Positions 30,739 through 42,244 are shown, numbered from the stretch's first letter. The stretch: DNA of 64,000 nt from Inia geoffrensis (GCA_036417435.1 CM070901.1:161964044-162028043); one strand, 5' to 3'. Numbers and translations: made by a program. Notes: generated by a model from the letters alone, not told the origin.

Positions 30739-30771
30739 GAAGTGTGCCCTCCCCCCCAAAAAAGTGTGCCC
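30739..30771 (+). repeat. Duplicated target-site sequence
   Basis: 'aagtgtgccc' occurs at 30,740-30,749 and again at 30,762-30,771 left of the SINE, and once more at 30,974-30,983 on its right. One left copy is the target-site duplication; the second, joined through a C8A6 stretch, needs another explanation such as slippage. Confidence 0.75.
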
Positions 30772-30773
30772 TA

Positions 30774-30973
30774 GGGACTTCCCTAATGGTCCAGTGGTTA
30801 AGATGTCGCGTTCCAATGCAAGGGGTGTGGGTTCGATCCCTGGTTGGGGAACTAAGATCCCACATGCCTCGTGGCCAAAAAACCAAAGCATAAAACAGGA
30901 GCAGTATTGTAACAAATTCAATAAAGACGTTAAAAAAATGGTCCATATCAAAAAAATCTTTTTTAAAAAAAAG
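30774..30973 (+). mobile_element. CHR-type tRNA-derived SINE
   Basis: Head 'gggacttccctaatggtcca', A box (tggtccagtgg, 30,788-30,798) and a perfect B box (ggttcgatcc, 30,830-30,839). After 'gtggccaaaaaacca' it has the extra 3' segment 'gtattgtaacaaattcaata' and an A/T-rich tail, a known form of cetartiodactyl SINE. Both Pol III boxes look intact. Confidence 0.88.
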
Positions 30974-31144
30974 AAGTGTGCCCAGGCCCCTCAGCTAATC
31001 TCACTGACCCCCAGGTCCCATTTGTCAGGTCCCAAGTTCAGGACGCCTGCCTCCCAGGCTGCCCTGAGGACAAAACAGGAAGATGCTGTTGCTTCCATCA
31101 CAGAGCAATCATTTCCTGCATTGATAATTCGTACCTTTCTCTGA

Positions 31145-31250
31145 ATCCTCCAAGCAAGGAAGGTGCTGTCACTGTCCCCTCTGCAGATGAGGAGGCTCTG
31201 CCGGGTGAGATGCACACCTCAAGTCCACGGCCATGAGGGGCCCGGCCAGG
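31145..31250 (-). repeat. MIR SINE fragment
   Basis: 'cccctctgcagatgaggagg' with 'ctctgccgggtgagatg' is a diverged complement of MIR. Confidence 0.5.
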
Positions 31251-31555
31251 ACACAGCCCAGCCTCCAGCAGCCCTGCCTGCATGTCCCCCTCCTGCTGCC
31301 ATGTCCTCCTGCAAAGAAGAAAGGCCCGTCATTAAGAGACCTTGTTTTTAGCAGAGCAAATGCAGAGCTTTTGGACAAACGTTGAACCAATCAGGGCTCG
31401 GCCACACGCAGCCTTTTTTTTGATGGCCCTTGTTTATGTACCCAGGCCAGGCAATCTGGTTACGTGTGTTGAGATATTGCTTGATGTGGCTTGATGGTCC
31501 CTCTGTAAGGGGACAGATTGTCCTAACATATTGTTGGTGGGGGAAAAGGGGGAGT
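31251..31555. other. No feature recognised
   Basis: Mixed sequence with a T8 run at about 31,414; no repeat family recognised. Confidence 0.35.
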
Positions 31556-31561
31556 GACACA

Positions 31562-31642
31562 CAGAGAGAGAGAGATAGGGAGAGAGAGAGATGAAGACAG
31601 AGAGAGACAGAGGCAGAAAGAGACAGAGACAGAGACAGAGAG
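31562..31642. repeat. (GA)n purine-rich tract
   Basis: Imperfect GA/GACA repeat, nearly all purine on +. The related frames (Glu/Arg-rich or Leu/Ser-rich) have no meaning as proteins. Confidence 0.92.
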
Positions 31643-32235
31643 CGGGTATGCACAGACCTCCATTACAGGACATGGTGAACACTGAAATGAGCTGGGGTTT
31701 TTTTTTCATGACACTAGAATGTCCAAGGGATTTTGAAAAAACACGACGTCTCAGATCCTTCCGCCCAGAAGAAACAGGAGGTACCTGTAGGTGTGGGGCT
31801 CGCAGAGCACAGGGTCTCCTGTGGGCCATGCAGGCAGGGGACCCTGAGGGGGCTGTTCTGCACAGACCGGTGACCAGGGCTGTCAGCCGTGTGCAGAGGC
31901 AGGAGTAGGCAGAGGATGGCTCTACCCATCTCTCCCATGTGAGGGGCTTTGGGATTGTCTTCCAAATATGAGGGGACAAATCCTGTTAGCTGGCCAGTGG
32001 GTGTGAGGCATCTCCCTGCCTTGTGGTATGAGGGATCGGCGGTGGGGGGGGAGGGGTCTGAGGGTACCTTTCTGCTCACCCCCTGCCCTCAGGGAAAATC
32101 TCTGGGTCACCTGATAGACACCCCAACTCCTCCTTCCTGAGTCCATCCAGGAAATGCTTGTGCTGGCTCTGAGGTCCCAGCCCCGGAGGGGCTCAGGGAG
32201 CAGCTGGAGGAACACAAGCACAGAACTGCCTGACA
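31643..32235. other. Single-copy region, no gene seen
   Basis: Contains a T8 run and a G9 run (32,043-32,051). Nothing else recognised. Confidence 0.4.
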
Positions 32236-32239
32236 TGAG

Positions 32240-32430
32240 CCTCCACAGTTTTTCCTGAGCACCTATGACGTGCAGGTCTTGGGCTGTACGCTTCCCATGA
32301 ATGGTCTCACCCGGTCATACCTCCACCCCAGGACGACTGCTGTTTCTCCATCCTGGCAGTGGGAAAACAGGGCTCAGGCGGACTGTGTCTGGTCCAAGGC
32401 CCCACAGCCAGGATGGGGTTTCCTTCCTTA
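32240..32430 (-). repeat. MIR-family fragment
   Basis: 'tcctgagcacctatgacgtg', 'aatggtctcacccggtcata' and 'ggtccaaggccccacagcc' follow the MIR complement from tail to head. Confidence 0.55.
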
Positions 32431-32880
32431 TCTCGTGCAATGTAACAACCTCCCCTCCAAAAGGCATAGCTTAACAAACAACACCCCAAAAGGTGTCAAA
32501 GCTCGGTGGGGATGGCTTATCTTGTGCTCCCTGTTGTACTGGGGCCGTGGCCCACCTGGGACTACAGATCGTTTTCTAGTGGCTCAGTCATGTGGCTGGC
32601 AAATCAGTGACACGGTCAGTCAGCTGTGAGTTCGGGCTGCAGCCGGGGCCTCCGTCCTCTCCAGGTAGCCTTTCTCTGGGTGGCTCTGGATTCCTCAAAC
32701 TGCGGAGGTGTGTTCCATGATCGGGCATCCCCAGAGAGCGAGGTGGAGGATGTATTACCTTTACCATGTAGCCTTGGGAGTGATGTAGCATCACTTCCGC
32801 AGAAGTCACCAGCCCGCCCAGATTCAAGGGGAGGGCACGTAGACCCCACTGCCCCATGGCAGGAGTGTCTTGTCACATTG
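32431..32880. other. Single-copy region, no gene seen
   Basis: No repeat recognised. A CpG- and A-containing mixed sequence with short frames only. Confidence 0.4.
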
Positions 32881-32884
32881 CAAG

Positions 32885-33140
32885 CAGAGCCTGTGGATGG
32901 CAGTTATTTCAGGGCCATCTACCCTCAAGCCACAGTGGCCCTTGGTCTGTGCCTCACACAAGCCCGACTCTTGCCTGCCTCAGGGCCTTTACACAGAAGG
33001 CTGTTTCCACGGCTAGTTACTTCTTATCCTTTCGATTTTAGTTTAAATGCCACCTCCTGACATCTCTCATCCTCCTACCTAAGTGGATTCCTTGGTGACA
33101 CCCTCGTCACCCCCATTATGCATCCTCTCCTTCTTCCCTA
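32885..33140 (+). repeat. L2 LINE fragment
   Basis: 'gcctcagggcctttacacag' then 'gtttaaatgccacctcctga' is the conserved L2 C-terminal segment. Confidence 0.7.
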
Positions 33141-33149
33141 GAAAACGTG

Positions 33150-33290
33150 GTGTGCAGTGAGCACGTAGCTTTGCTGAATAGAGAACATTTCCTAGCCATC
33201 CCCATCTCACAGCTGGGAGGCTTGGGGGCGTCATGTGACTTTGTCCAGCACATGCGACGTGAGCACATGATGCATGCACTACCGGCTGCA
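33150..33290 (-). repeat. MIR SINE fragment
   Basis: 'ccatccccatctcacagctg' with 'gtcatgtgactttgtccag' is a diverged MIR complement. Confidence 0.5.
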
Positions 33291-33299
33291 GCGGTCCTC

Positions 33300-33780
33300 C
33301 AGGTGAGGGATGACAGAGGCGTTGGCCGCCTGTACCTAATGAGGGTGGGTAGAGCAGTCGGATTCTGGATGGATTTTGGAGGTAGAGTTGGTCTGCTCTG
33401 CTAGAGGACTGGGTGTGGGATGTCCCACATGGGGTGTGACAGGAGGACAGAAAGTGACACCAAGGTTTTGGCCTGAGCAACTGAGATGGGGGGGCGAACT
33501 GAGATGTGGGAGCCGTGGGGTGAGCAGGCTTGGGGAGAAATGGTGTGGCTTCCTTCGGGCCATGCGGGAGCTGTGATGTCAGTCAGAGAGCCGAGAGTGG
33601 GCACGGGCAGGCCCTGGAGGAATGGAGGCGGGCTGGGCTGAAGTTACACACTTGTGAGCTGTCAGTGCAGAGACAGTACTTAAAACTGCAGGATGGATGA
33701 GACCACCACGGGCTCCAGAGTAGAGAGAGTGGATGAACGAAGACCAACCCTCAACATTAGGAACGTGGAAGACCAGGGAG
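33300..33780 (+). repeat. Ancient interspersed repeat (L2-like non-coding part)
   Basis: 'cagagacagtacttaaaact' followed by 'gcaggatggatgagaccacc' and 'caacattaggaacgtgg' is a block I know from a widespread ancient mammalian repeat. Confidence 0.5.
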
Positions 33781-34560
33781 CACATGCCATTGGCTGACGT
33801 TCTCTTTGTGCCACCCCTGTCTTGCCAAGCCTAGCAAAGGATCAAGGTGACCATTTTCCTTTGCCATTCTGGTCCTGAGATATGGAGGGGCTGGTTTGGT
33901 AATGACTGTGACACTGCCAACCTCAGCTGGCACCAGCATCATCCATCCTTCCTCTGACCTTCCTGTAGTCTGTACCCACTACTCTAGTCCTCAAATGTTG
34001 TTTTAGACCACCACCCTCTTGAAACCCCCTGCCCAGCAATTGACCTGACTCCTTCCCCCTGCGGGAAAGTGGAGCCCTGAGACTCACACGCCTTCTCTCT
34101 ATCAGTGAATGATTCTATATATTCTCAGTCATTTCAGAAGCAGGACTGCTCCTCCCTTGCAGGAGGCCAATTCCTTCCCGCCCCCTGGATCCATCTCCTT
34201 CTGCCTCTGTGGGGGCCTGTCCACAGCAGGACCTCACCTCTCTCTCCCATTGCCTCAGCTCGTCCAGCTCCGTCAGCCCAGGCTTCCCTGAATATCAGCT
34301 GCTCGACTCTCCCTACACATGATCCTGAAATAAATCCTTCCTTTCAAATCTCCCAGCACCCCCGAATCCATGTCCTCCTACCCATCCACACGCTGTTCCC
34401 TGGGAGTGTAGGGGGCAGTTATGCCGCGAGAGTCAGTGGGTAAATGCCCATCCTCCAGCAGGATGGTGCTGAGGCGTCCTCCACGCGGCCCTCAGAGGGT
34501 CCCCAGCAGGACTGAGCCCCAGTGCCCACCGCTGTAACCCACTCATGAGCCCAGGCTTCG
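33781..34560. other. C/T-rich single-copy region, no gene seen
   Basis: Pyrimidine-rich sequence with scattered polypyrimidine-AG strings, none paired with a convincing donor. 'cctgaaataaatcc' at about 34,324 contains AATAAA without context. Confidence 0.4.
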
Positions 34561-34915
34561 CTGGCTCTCCTCCCTGCCCTGCTCAGTCTCTCCATGTCCT
34601 CACTCGTGCTTGCTGGGCTCAGCCCCCAGATGAACTACTGGCACCAGAGCCCTTGTCCCAGGGTCCGCTTTGGGGGCCCCACCCTAAGGCTCATGACTGC
34701 CCTCCCTGCTCCTGAGGGAGTTCCGTGCTCCCTCCACCTGCTCCTGGTGTCTCTTCTTGCACTTCTTGAGGCAGAGCCTCTGTCTCCTGTTACAGACGGT
34801 GAGCCCCTTGAGGGTAAAGGCAAGCTCTTCATCACCCCTGTGTCCCCTTCACCTGGCACATTACCCGGCCCATCACCGGCCAAGAAGTGTTTGCTGAGTG
34901 AGGGAGTGAGAAAGT
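34561..34915 (+). repeat. L2 LINE 3' end
   Basis: 'gtgagccccttgagggtaaa', 'cacctggcacatt' and 'gtttgctgagtgagggag' are the L2 3'-end blocks in order. The upstream 200 bp is less certain. Confidence 0.7.
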
Positions 34916-35584
34916 AAATGGGTAAATGATGACATGAATCTTCAGGGCACCTATGCTGGGTGACAGACCCTGTGAACTGAATTATCCCATCGGTGTGGCC
35001 CTCTGAACCCCTGCCTCCTCCTCTCCTATCGGGGGGCCTATTCCTGACCCCCCTGCCAGGTCCTGAGGCACCTCCCTCTGCCATCGATACCTGTTCTGCC
35101 CTCTATAACACCGTCGCAGTTGGCTCCCAGGACGCCTCCTGCCAGGAAAAGTCCCCAGACAGGGAAGTGGGTCTCTTGGTGGGAGATTCCAACTTCAGTT
35201 AAATAAAGGATACAGGAGCCCAGGGAGATGCTATTATAGTGTAACATAATTCAATGCCACCAGCCAGCAGATGTTGCTTTGGAGGGATGGATTTGTCCTA
35301 GCTGGACTCCGCGGCTCATTTAGAAGCACTCAGAACAACTACTTGTTGCTTCTGATGTGTGTGCTTCAGGAAATGATAATTTCTACAAATCAACTTATTC
35401 AGCCCAAGTACCTGGAGCCGAGTTTCCAGCAGGAGGAGATAGAATCGTTGCTGGGGAAGTGAAGCAGATGTTCCCAAGCCAAGAGGTCATGGAGACCGTG
35501 TCCAGTTTTGAAACCCTTGGGGGGAATGGGACACTCTGAGTACATCCAGAATGCCTGGGGGATTCGAAATCAGCTACCTGGTCC
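34916..35584. other. Single-copy region, no gene seen
   Basis: 35,255-35,460 has balanced base composition and is not recognisably repetitive; it could be conserved non-coding DNA. No exon is supported. Confidence 0.35.
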
Positions 35585-35587
35585 TAT

Positions 35588-35715
35588 GAAAGATTGTTGT
35601 ACACATAAGGAAACTGAGGTGTGTAGAGGCAGAGGAGAGGCTGCCCAAGTGAGTGAGCACAGTGAGTCAGTGGCAGATCTTGGAATCTTATGTCTGAATC
35701 CAAACAGATCTGCCC
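35588..35715 (-). repeat. MIR SINE fragment
   Basis: 'acacataaggaaactgaggt' and 'gtcagtggcagatcttggaa' are the MIR complement. Confidence 0.7.
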
Positions 35716-35784
35716 CCAACCATCCCCAACTTCTCAGAAGAGCAGGCAGGCTGGGAATCATGCTGAAACTAAAAACAAACCAAA

Positions 35785-35804
35785 ACCAAAAAAAAAAAAA
35801 AAAG
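35785..35804 (+). repeat. A-rich run
   Basis: A15 preceded by 'aaccaaaacc'. It may be a retroposon tail but no body is recognised upstream. Confidence 0.7.
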
Positions 35805-35834
35805 ACAAACCAACCAACACCCTGGATGACTCAC

Positions 35835-36140
35835 AGGTTGTACTGGTCTGGAAATTAGGGGCACTGGGGTCTGGGTGTGGCTCTGCCCCTCATTTGCTGT
35901 GGGCATTGGGCAAGTCTATTCCCTTCTCTGGGCTTCAGTTTCTTTATCTACAAAATGAAGAGGTTGATGATTCCTAAGGGGCATCTCAGGCCCCAAAATC
36001 TATGGGCCTCAGTTCCCCCATTCAAGGGGGTAAAATGCTTCACTTCCTAGGATGCTGTGAGAATCACATGATGTCCAGAGGAAGCTCCTTGGAACACCTG
36101 TGTGACGGTAACCTTAGGAACAGCATTGTCATCACTCCCA
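35835..36140 (+). repeat. MIR SINE pair
   Basis: Two consecutive MIR-like blocks: 'ctgggcttcagtttctttat' with 'ctacaaaatgaagagg' (about 35,928-35,965) and 'gggcctcagttcccccattc' with 'gatgctgtgagaatcaca' (about 36,003-36,070). They are either two copies or one with an internal duplication. Confidence 0.7.
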
Positions 36141-36404
36141 CGTCTGCAGCAAGGTGATGCTGAGGACAGAGCTAGTTCCACATCTGAGCTGCTAGAAGGA
36201 GTGAAGGGGAAAACAATGTGTCGTCTCCCAGGAGGTAGCTCTCAAACTGGGCTGTAGATTCAGGGGTCCCAGACACCCTCCCTATAAGGTGGAACCTCAG
36301 ATCTCAGGATACCTGTTCAAATGGGCCTTGGCAGGTGATGGGTTTGGGCACAGAGCTGGGAGAGGATGAGGAGGGAGGCTAGGGAACCTAGGGAGGCTCT
36401 ATAC

Positions 36405-36640
36405 ACTGGTGAAAAAGTGGGCTCTAGAATCTGAAAGACCTGAGGTCAATGGCTGGCTTATCACTCGGTATTTTCAGGATTTTGGTCAAATCATTCAACA
36501 GTTCTACGGTTCTAACCCCAGTTCTCACATCTGTTAAATGGAAATGAGAATTCTCTTGAGTCTACTGCTGGCAAGACACTTAGCACCACGTCTGGCCCAG
36601 GGTAAGTTCTCAATACACAGCAGCCAGCAGCAAAGCAGGA
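36405..36640 (+). repeat. MIR SINE, near full length
   Basis: 'aaagtgggctctagaatctg' to 'ctcacatctgttaaatggaa' and 'gtctggcccagggtaagttc' follow MIR from head to tail. Confidence 0.8.
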
Positions 36641-36779
36641 CCAGTCACTGCACATCTGCAGAGTGAGGTAGTCTTCAAAAGGGACTGCAGAGCCCACCCT
36701 GCTGACTGAGGAGGCAGGAGGACGAAGGGGCTTGTTCATAGAGAGCTGTGGAAGGGCTTGTCCAAGCCGACAAAGACCT

Positions 36780-37070
36780 GAAGGGCAGATTCTCAGAGCA
36801 CAGAGGTAACAGATTGCATCTGCCTACTTCTGATAATGTTCGTGAGAGCAGAGATTATTTGTATCTGTCTAATAGCAATTATAGTAGTGGAGATAACAGA
36901 CATGAGTTCGTTGACTAGTGGTGATTTTAATAATCATTGTAACAGTAAGCTAAAGGCAAAAGTTCGTGTCAATACATCAGTTGAGAAGAAATGCCAATGT
37001 CAACCATGATCAAATGACTGTCACATGTATAAACAATAGGCATGATGTTAGAGAGATGGGAGAGGGGGTG
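36780..37070. other. AT-rich single-copy segment
   Basis: Not recognisably repetitive and lower in GC than its surroundings. Contains 'attatagtagtggagataac' and 'tttaataatcattgtaacag'. Possible conserved non-coding DNA or an unrecognised old repeat. Confidence 0.3.
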
Positions 37071-37074
37071 ATGG

Positions 37075-37240
37075 GGCACTGACCATGTGCAGACACCCTG
37101 GGTACTCCCTGGGGTCTGCATTGATATCAAATGAGGTGCAGCAGGTGAAACAACATCCCCCAAATCCCACAGTGGTGAGTGCAGCCCAGACTCCAACCCA
37201 CATGTCTGAAGCCGAGGCTCTGACCACCCATCAGAGTTGG
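37075..37240 (-). repeat. MIR SINE fragment
   Basis: 'aggtgaaacaacatccccca' and 'cagactccaacccacatgtc' with 'gaggctctgaccaccca' is a diverged MIR complement. Confidence 0.5.
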
Positions 37241-37839
37241 CCAGCGCCACATCTTCAGTCTGGAGCTTCCCAGGCCTCGCAGGCCCAGAAATATTGGGGG
37301 ACAGAGTAGCTGGGGACTGAGGGGCTGGGGTGAGGGGAGCTTCCCTGCAGTCCTGATGGGCTGGACAGGAATTATCAGCTTGGACCTTGTCTTCAAAGCC
37401 AGAAGGATGGATGCACTGAGCTGTGGGCTTTCCAGCTCCCTGGGTTTATATAATCCTTGTAGGCTTTCCCCTCGGCACCCGCCAAGGCAGAGCACCTCAC
37501 ACCCATCTGCCCAGGTAGATGTTCCTCAAGTAGCTGAGGCCACAGGGCTGTGGTGAGACCTGGAATTCAGGAGGCACACACTTATGAAATGGGATAAAAT
37601 ACCAGCTGAATATTTGTCCTAGATTTTCCCTCCTGAGTTACTGAACTATGAGATATAAGTTGTTTAGCTATGAGAGATATCACACAGGACAAGTTATTAT
37701 GTACATATTCATTTAGGTACTCACATGCACAAGAAGGTAGACACACACGTACGCACACAGACAGAGGACAAAAGAACCCTAAAAGGCCCTTCAGGGACAT
37801 AAAAATCCCAAACCCATCAAGAATCTTTTTCCTAGCATC
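37241..37839. other. Single-copy region, no gene seen
   Basis: Includes a degenerate CA-rich stretch (37,725-37,760). No repeat or exon recognised. Confidence 0.4.
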
Positions 37840-37899
37840 CTGAGTCCAACCTAGGAATAATCAGCCCCATCTTGTCCCCCCAGCTCCTTTTCTTCCCTG

Positions 37900-39975
37900 C
37901 AGCTGAGCTTGCCCTGTGGATTCTGTCTTCTGAGTGAAAGGTAAGTTTTCATTTCTCTTGGGTATATTCCTAGGAGCAGAATCTCTGAGTTGTACAGTAA
38001 CTCTATTCTTAAGTTTTTGAGGAGCTGCCAAACTTCTTCACAGGGGCTACACCATTTTATATTCACGCCAACAGTATATGAGGGTTCCAGTTCCTCCATA
38101 TTCTCACCTACAATTGCTCTTGTCTACTTTTTTGCTTATAGCCATCCTAATGGCTAGAAAGTGGTATCTCACTGTGGTTTTGATATTCTTTTCTCTAATG
38201 GCTAAGGATGTTGATCATCTTTTCATGATCTTATTGGTCATCTGTATATCTTCTTTGGAGAAATGTCTATTCAAATCTGTAGCCCATTTATAAGTTGTAT
38301 GGCTTTTTATTGTGATACTGTAAGACTTCTTTATATATTTTAGATATAAGTTGTTTATCAGATATATGATTCGCACAATGTTTTCCTGATTCTATAGTTT
38401 GTATTTTCACTTTCTTGATGAAGTCCTTTGAAGCACAAAAGTTTTTAATTTTGATGATGTCCAATTTATCTACTTTTTCTTTCACCACTATGCTTTTGGT
38501 GTCACATCTAAGAAACTATTGCCTAATTTAAGGTCATGATGATTTCTGTCTATATTTACTTCTAATTTTAGCCCTTACATTTAAACTTATCATCTATTTT
38601 GAGTTAATTTTTATATAGAGATAGGGGTCTAATTTCATTCTTTTGCATATGAATAGCCAATTGTCTCAGCATCATTTGTTGAAAAGACTACTCTTTCCCC
38701 ACTGAATTATTTTATCCTTTTTGAAAATCCAGTCACCATAAAGATAGTGCTGTATCTGGGCTCTAAATTCTATTTAATTGATCTATATATTTATCCTCAT
38801 GCCAATACCACACTATTTTAGTTACTGTAGCTTTGTAGTAAACTTTGAAATCAGGAAGTAAAAGCCCTCCAACTTTATTTTCTTTTTCAAGATTATTTTG
38901 GCCTGTCTGTATCCCTTGCATTTCCATATGAATTTTAGGATAAACTTGCTAAGTTCTGGAAAAAAAAAGACAGCTGAATTGTGGTAAGGATTGCATTGAA
39001 TCTGTAAATCAATTTGGGGAGGATCTCTATCTTAGCAATATTTAGTCTTCCGGTCTACAAACTTTCCATTTACTTAGATCTTTCCATTTATTTAGATCTT
39101 TAATTTATTTCAACAATGTTTTGTAGGCTTCAGAGTGTTTGCACTTATTTTGTTAAATTTATTCCAAAGTATTTTATTCTGTTTGATGCTATTGTTAACG
39201 GAATTATTTTCTTAATTTCATTTCAGATTGTTCATTGTTAGTGTGTAAAAATACACTTGATTTTTGTATATTGATCTTGTTTACTTCAACTTTGCTGAGC
39301 TTGTTCATTAAATTAATAGTTTTTTGTGTGTGTCTGTGTGGATTCCTTAGAATTTTCCATCTGTGATATCATGCCCTCTGCAATTAGTGTTAATTTTTCT
39401 TTTATTATTTAGATGCTTTTTATTTCTTTTCTTGCCTTATTGCCATGGCTAAGACCTCTAGTGCAATGTTGAATATAAGTAGTGAGAGCTGATATCCTAG
39501 TCCTCTCCTGATCTCAAGAAAAAGCTTTCAGTCTTTCACTGTTATGTCTAATGTTAGCTGTGGGGTTTTTGTAGATGTACTTTGAGTGAAGAAATTCTTT
39601 TTTGTTGTTGTTGTTGTTGAGTGTTTTTATCATAAGAAGATGTTGGATTTTACCAAATGTTTTTCATGCATCTATTGAGATGATTGTCCTTTATTCTATT
39701 AATATGCTCTATCATGTTGATTTTCATATGTTAAACCAACTTTGCATTTTTGGGATAAGTCCCACTTGGCCATGGTGAATAATCTTATTTATATCCAATT
39801 TGTTAGTGTTCTGCTGAGGATTTTTGAGCCTATTTTCATAAAAGTTCTGTAGTTTTCCTTATGTATGATATCTCTGACTGATTTTGGTATCAGGGTAATA
39901 CTGTCCTCATAGAATGAATTGGGGAGTGTTCCCCCCTCTTCTATTTCATCAATACAATTTGCCCTAGTTGAATAA
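37900..39975 (-). mobile_element. L1 LINE-1 fragment (3' part, with ORF2)
   Basis: About 2 kb of L1 on -. On + it reads as the complement of ORF2 sequence: 'cttttggtgtcacatctaag', 'tgttgaaaagactactcttt', 'ttttggcctgtctgtatccc' and 'ataagtcccacttggccatg' are in the order of the L1 complement. 5'-truncated, all frames broken. A (GTT)5 expansion sits at about 39,602-39,618. Confidence 0.9.
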
Positions 39976-40420
39976 AAGATTGGAGGTTTATAACAACTGG
40001 GGCCTTGTCCTCACTTCCATCCTTTACTCTCTGAAGAATATTCATTCTTTCTTGGTTACCCAACATGTAGCTGGGCACACAGGGCTAAACACCCCAGTCA
40101 GATCAAACTCCTACCTCTCCTGTCCCCACATTCCTCCATCCTCAAGTCCAGGAGCTATTTTTATGGCATATTTTTCCAGTAAACCCTCTTCTCTGTTCCC
40201 TCTGCCCCATCCTGCTCCCAGGCCCTACTCATCCCCCATCTGTATTATTGCAACAGCTTCCTCTCAGACCTCTAGTTTTTTCTCATTTCCAGTCCCTCTG
40301 CAGAGACAGTTTTTAAAAACCCCGTGAGAGCAAATCACAGCTCTTCTCAGTCTTCTTCACTGATGTTCCATTTCCTGGAATGCAGGGACTCCAAAATGAG
40401 TCTACTGCGGCACTCCTCTT
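39976..40420 (+). repeat. L2-like fragment
   Basis: 'ctgtattattgcaacagctt' then 'cctctcagacctctag' and 'gagagcaaatcacagctctt' follow an L2 ORF segment. 'ctgatgttccatttcctgga' may continue it. Confidence 0.5.
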
Positions 40421-40524
40421 ATTGAGGGAGAGCTCCTGTGTCCTCAGGGTATCTGGAGGCAGAGGCTGAAGCCACCAGTCACCAGCATACTTGTTCTTTG
40501 AACTCCTCAATTTAATATTTCAAA

Positions 40525-40536
40525 TCTATGCATATT
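40525..40536 (+). repeat. Target-site duplication, left copy
   Basis: 'tctatgcatatt' pairs with 'tctacacatatt' at 40,924-40,935 (10 of 12 identical). Confidence 0.7.
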
Positions 40537-40923
40537 AAAAAAAATTCTTATTATTTTTACTTTTGGCTGCATTGGGTCTTTGTTGCTGCGCATGGGCTTT
40601 CTCTAGTTGCGTTGTGCGGGGGCTAATCTTCGCTGCAATGTGTGGGCTTCTCATTGTGGTGGCTTCTCGTGTTGCAGAGCACGGGCTCTGGGCATGCGGG
40701 CTTCAGTAGTTATGGCTTGCAGGATCTAGAGCGCAGGCTCAGTAGTTGTGGTGCGTGGGCTTCAGTAGTTGTGGTTCACAGGCTCTAGAGTGCAGGCTCA
40801 GTACTTGTGGCTCATGGACTTAGTTGCTCTGCAGCATGTGGGATCTTCCCGGGCCAGGGCTCAAACCTGTGTTCCCTGCATTGGCAGGTGGATTCTTAAC
40901 AACTGCGTCACCAGGGAAGCCCC
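40537..40923 (-). mobile_element. CHR-2-type SINE with expanded internal units
   Basis: From the complement of the A-rich tail ('attatttttacttttggctg') to the complement of the head ('gcgtcaccagggaagcccc'). The internal region has four 'cagtagttgtgg'-type units with two copies of 'ctctagagtgcaggctcagt'-like sequence, giving about 387 bp against about 313 bp for the copy at 22,824. Confidence 0.9.
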
Positions 40924-40935
40924 TCTACACATATT
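40924..40935 (+). repeat. Target-site duplication, right copy
   Basis: Partner of 40,525-40,536. Confidence 0.7.
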
Positions 40936-41290
40936 TTATCCTTTATAATTTATCCGTAGTGCTTTAATATCAAATAATGGGCACTTCCCCTGGTATTGGA
41001 ATAAAAATGACACTCTGGGAAGATGCCCTGTGTCTACTCCATGGCTCGCTGCTATGCATTCCCCAGTGACCCAGGAGCTAGACGGTAGTATTGGGACATC
41101 TTTCTGTATGTAAGCTTTACTCCAAGGTCAGGAAAGGTCTTATTTCATATTAAAGCAATCACGAAGAGATTGTGCTGACAATTCCCTAGGGTTGCACAAG
41201 CCCCAGGCTTTTCTGAGAAGGCCCCTAACTTCTCCATGTCACCATCTGCCACGTCACCTCATTCCTCTTAGCTTCATCCACAGATCTCAA
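40936..41290. other. Single-copy region, no gene seen
   Basis: No recognised repeat or exon. Confidence 0.4.
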
Positions 41291-41307
41291 ACATGACATG
41301 TGTGTCC

Positions 41308-41400
41308 ACAACATACACATTGCACGCACACACCCACCGTACACATAATACACACAAATGCAAGTATACACATGCATCTGTGCACCCCACACCACTGTTC
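41308..41400. repeat. Degenerate (CA)n-rich tract
   Basis: ACAC-rich with interruptions (cacgcacacacccacc, acataatacacacaaatg). An old, decayed dinucleotide repeat. Confidence 0.75.
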
Positions 41401-41484
41401 AAACAACCCTGCAGTAGTCACCATTTTTCACCATTTCCTGGACAGAGCACAAAGACCCATGCAGTCCCCTTGCGTCAGGGGAAG

Positions 41485-41665
41485 AGAACTAACATTTATT
41501 GAGCACCTACCTTGTGCTACACACCATACATGTTCTTCCTCCCTTAAACTTTTCACCAACCCTTTGAAGTTCATTTTACAGATAGTGAACCTGAGTCCCA
41601 GAGATATGACACCCATCACGCAGCGGGTGGGTTGCCAGCCTGGGATGGTGCCTCTAGATTCTGTG
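41485..41665 (-). repeat. MIR-family SINE
   Basis: 'aacatttattgagcacctac', 'ttttacagatagtgaacctg' and 'gggttgccagcctgggatgg' run through a MIR complement from tail to head. Confidence 0.75.
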
Positions 41666-42244
41666 GCTCTTCCCTTGCCCCATCCCCACTTTTCTGCTGA
41701 AGAGAAATAATCAAAGTCTCAGAACTTTTCAACTGTTATTTTAGACTAATAGAATGAGCGTCCTCTGTGGTAGTGTTTAATGATTATCTCACCACTGGAG
41801 GGGGTCTAGGCCTCAGCTGGACGGGGAGGGGAGGCCCGGGTAACTTCTAAGGCCTTTGGGGCCCAGGGGACACCTGCGCATCTCTTGTGAGTGTGCTGTT
41901 TGCACCCCAAGCTGTTTAGGTTTACTGGGGCCCAGCAGAACTTCTTATGTGTCTCCCACCTCCCTGGCTACCGGATGCTGCTGTGCTCACACTAACCTTA
42001 AAGAAGAGCTGCTTTTTCATGTAAAAATCTTCTCTTCTGGGCCATCAAGTCTTTTTGAAACTGAAATTCCCACTTGGGAGTGGACCGAAGAGACAGGCAA
42101 AGGCTGTTTCCTGCGTTCAGCAGAGGCAGTTCTCTGGGTGGAAGCCCTCGCAGGAGGCACTGCCTGTACCCAGCCCCCCAGCCCAGACTCTCTGCAGAGG
42201 GGGAAGGAGGAAGGAATCCTGGCCAGGCAGATCACACAGGCTTA
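41666..42244. other. Single-copy region, no gene seen
   Basis: A 129-codon + frame (41,856-42,242) has no domain or splice context. No repeat recognised. Confidence 0.45.

Noticed and set aside
30774..30860. tRNA gene suggested by good A and B boxes
   Set aside because: The boxes belong to the tRNA-derived head of a SINE; no cloverleaf or acceptor stem, and the SINE body follows.
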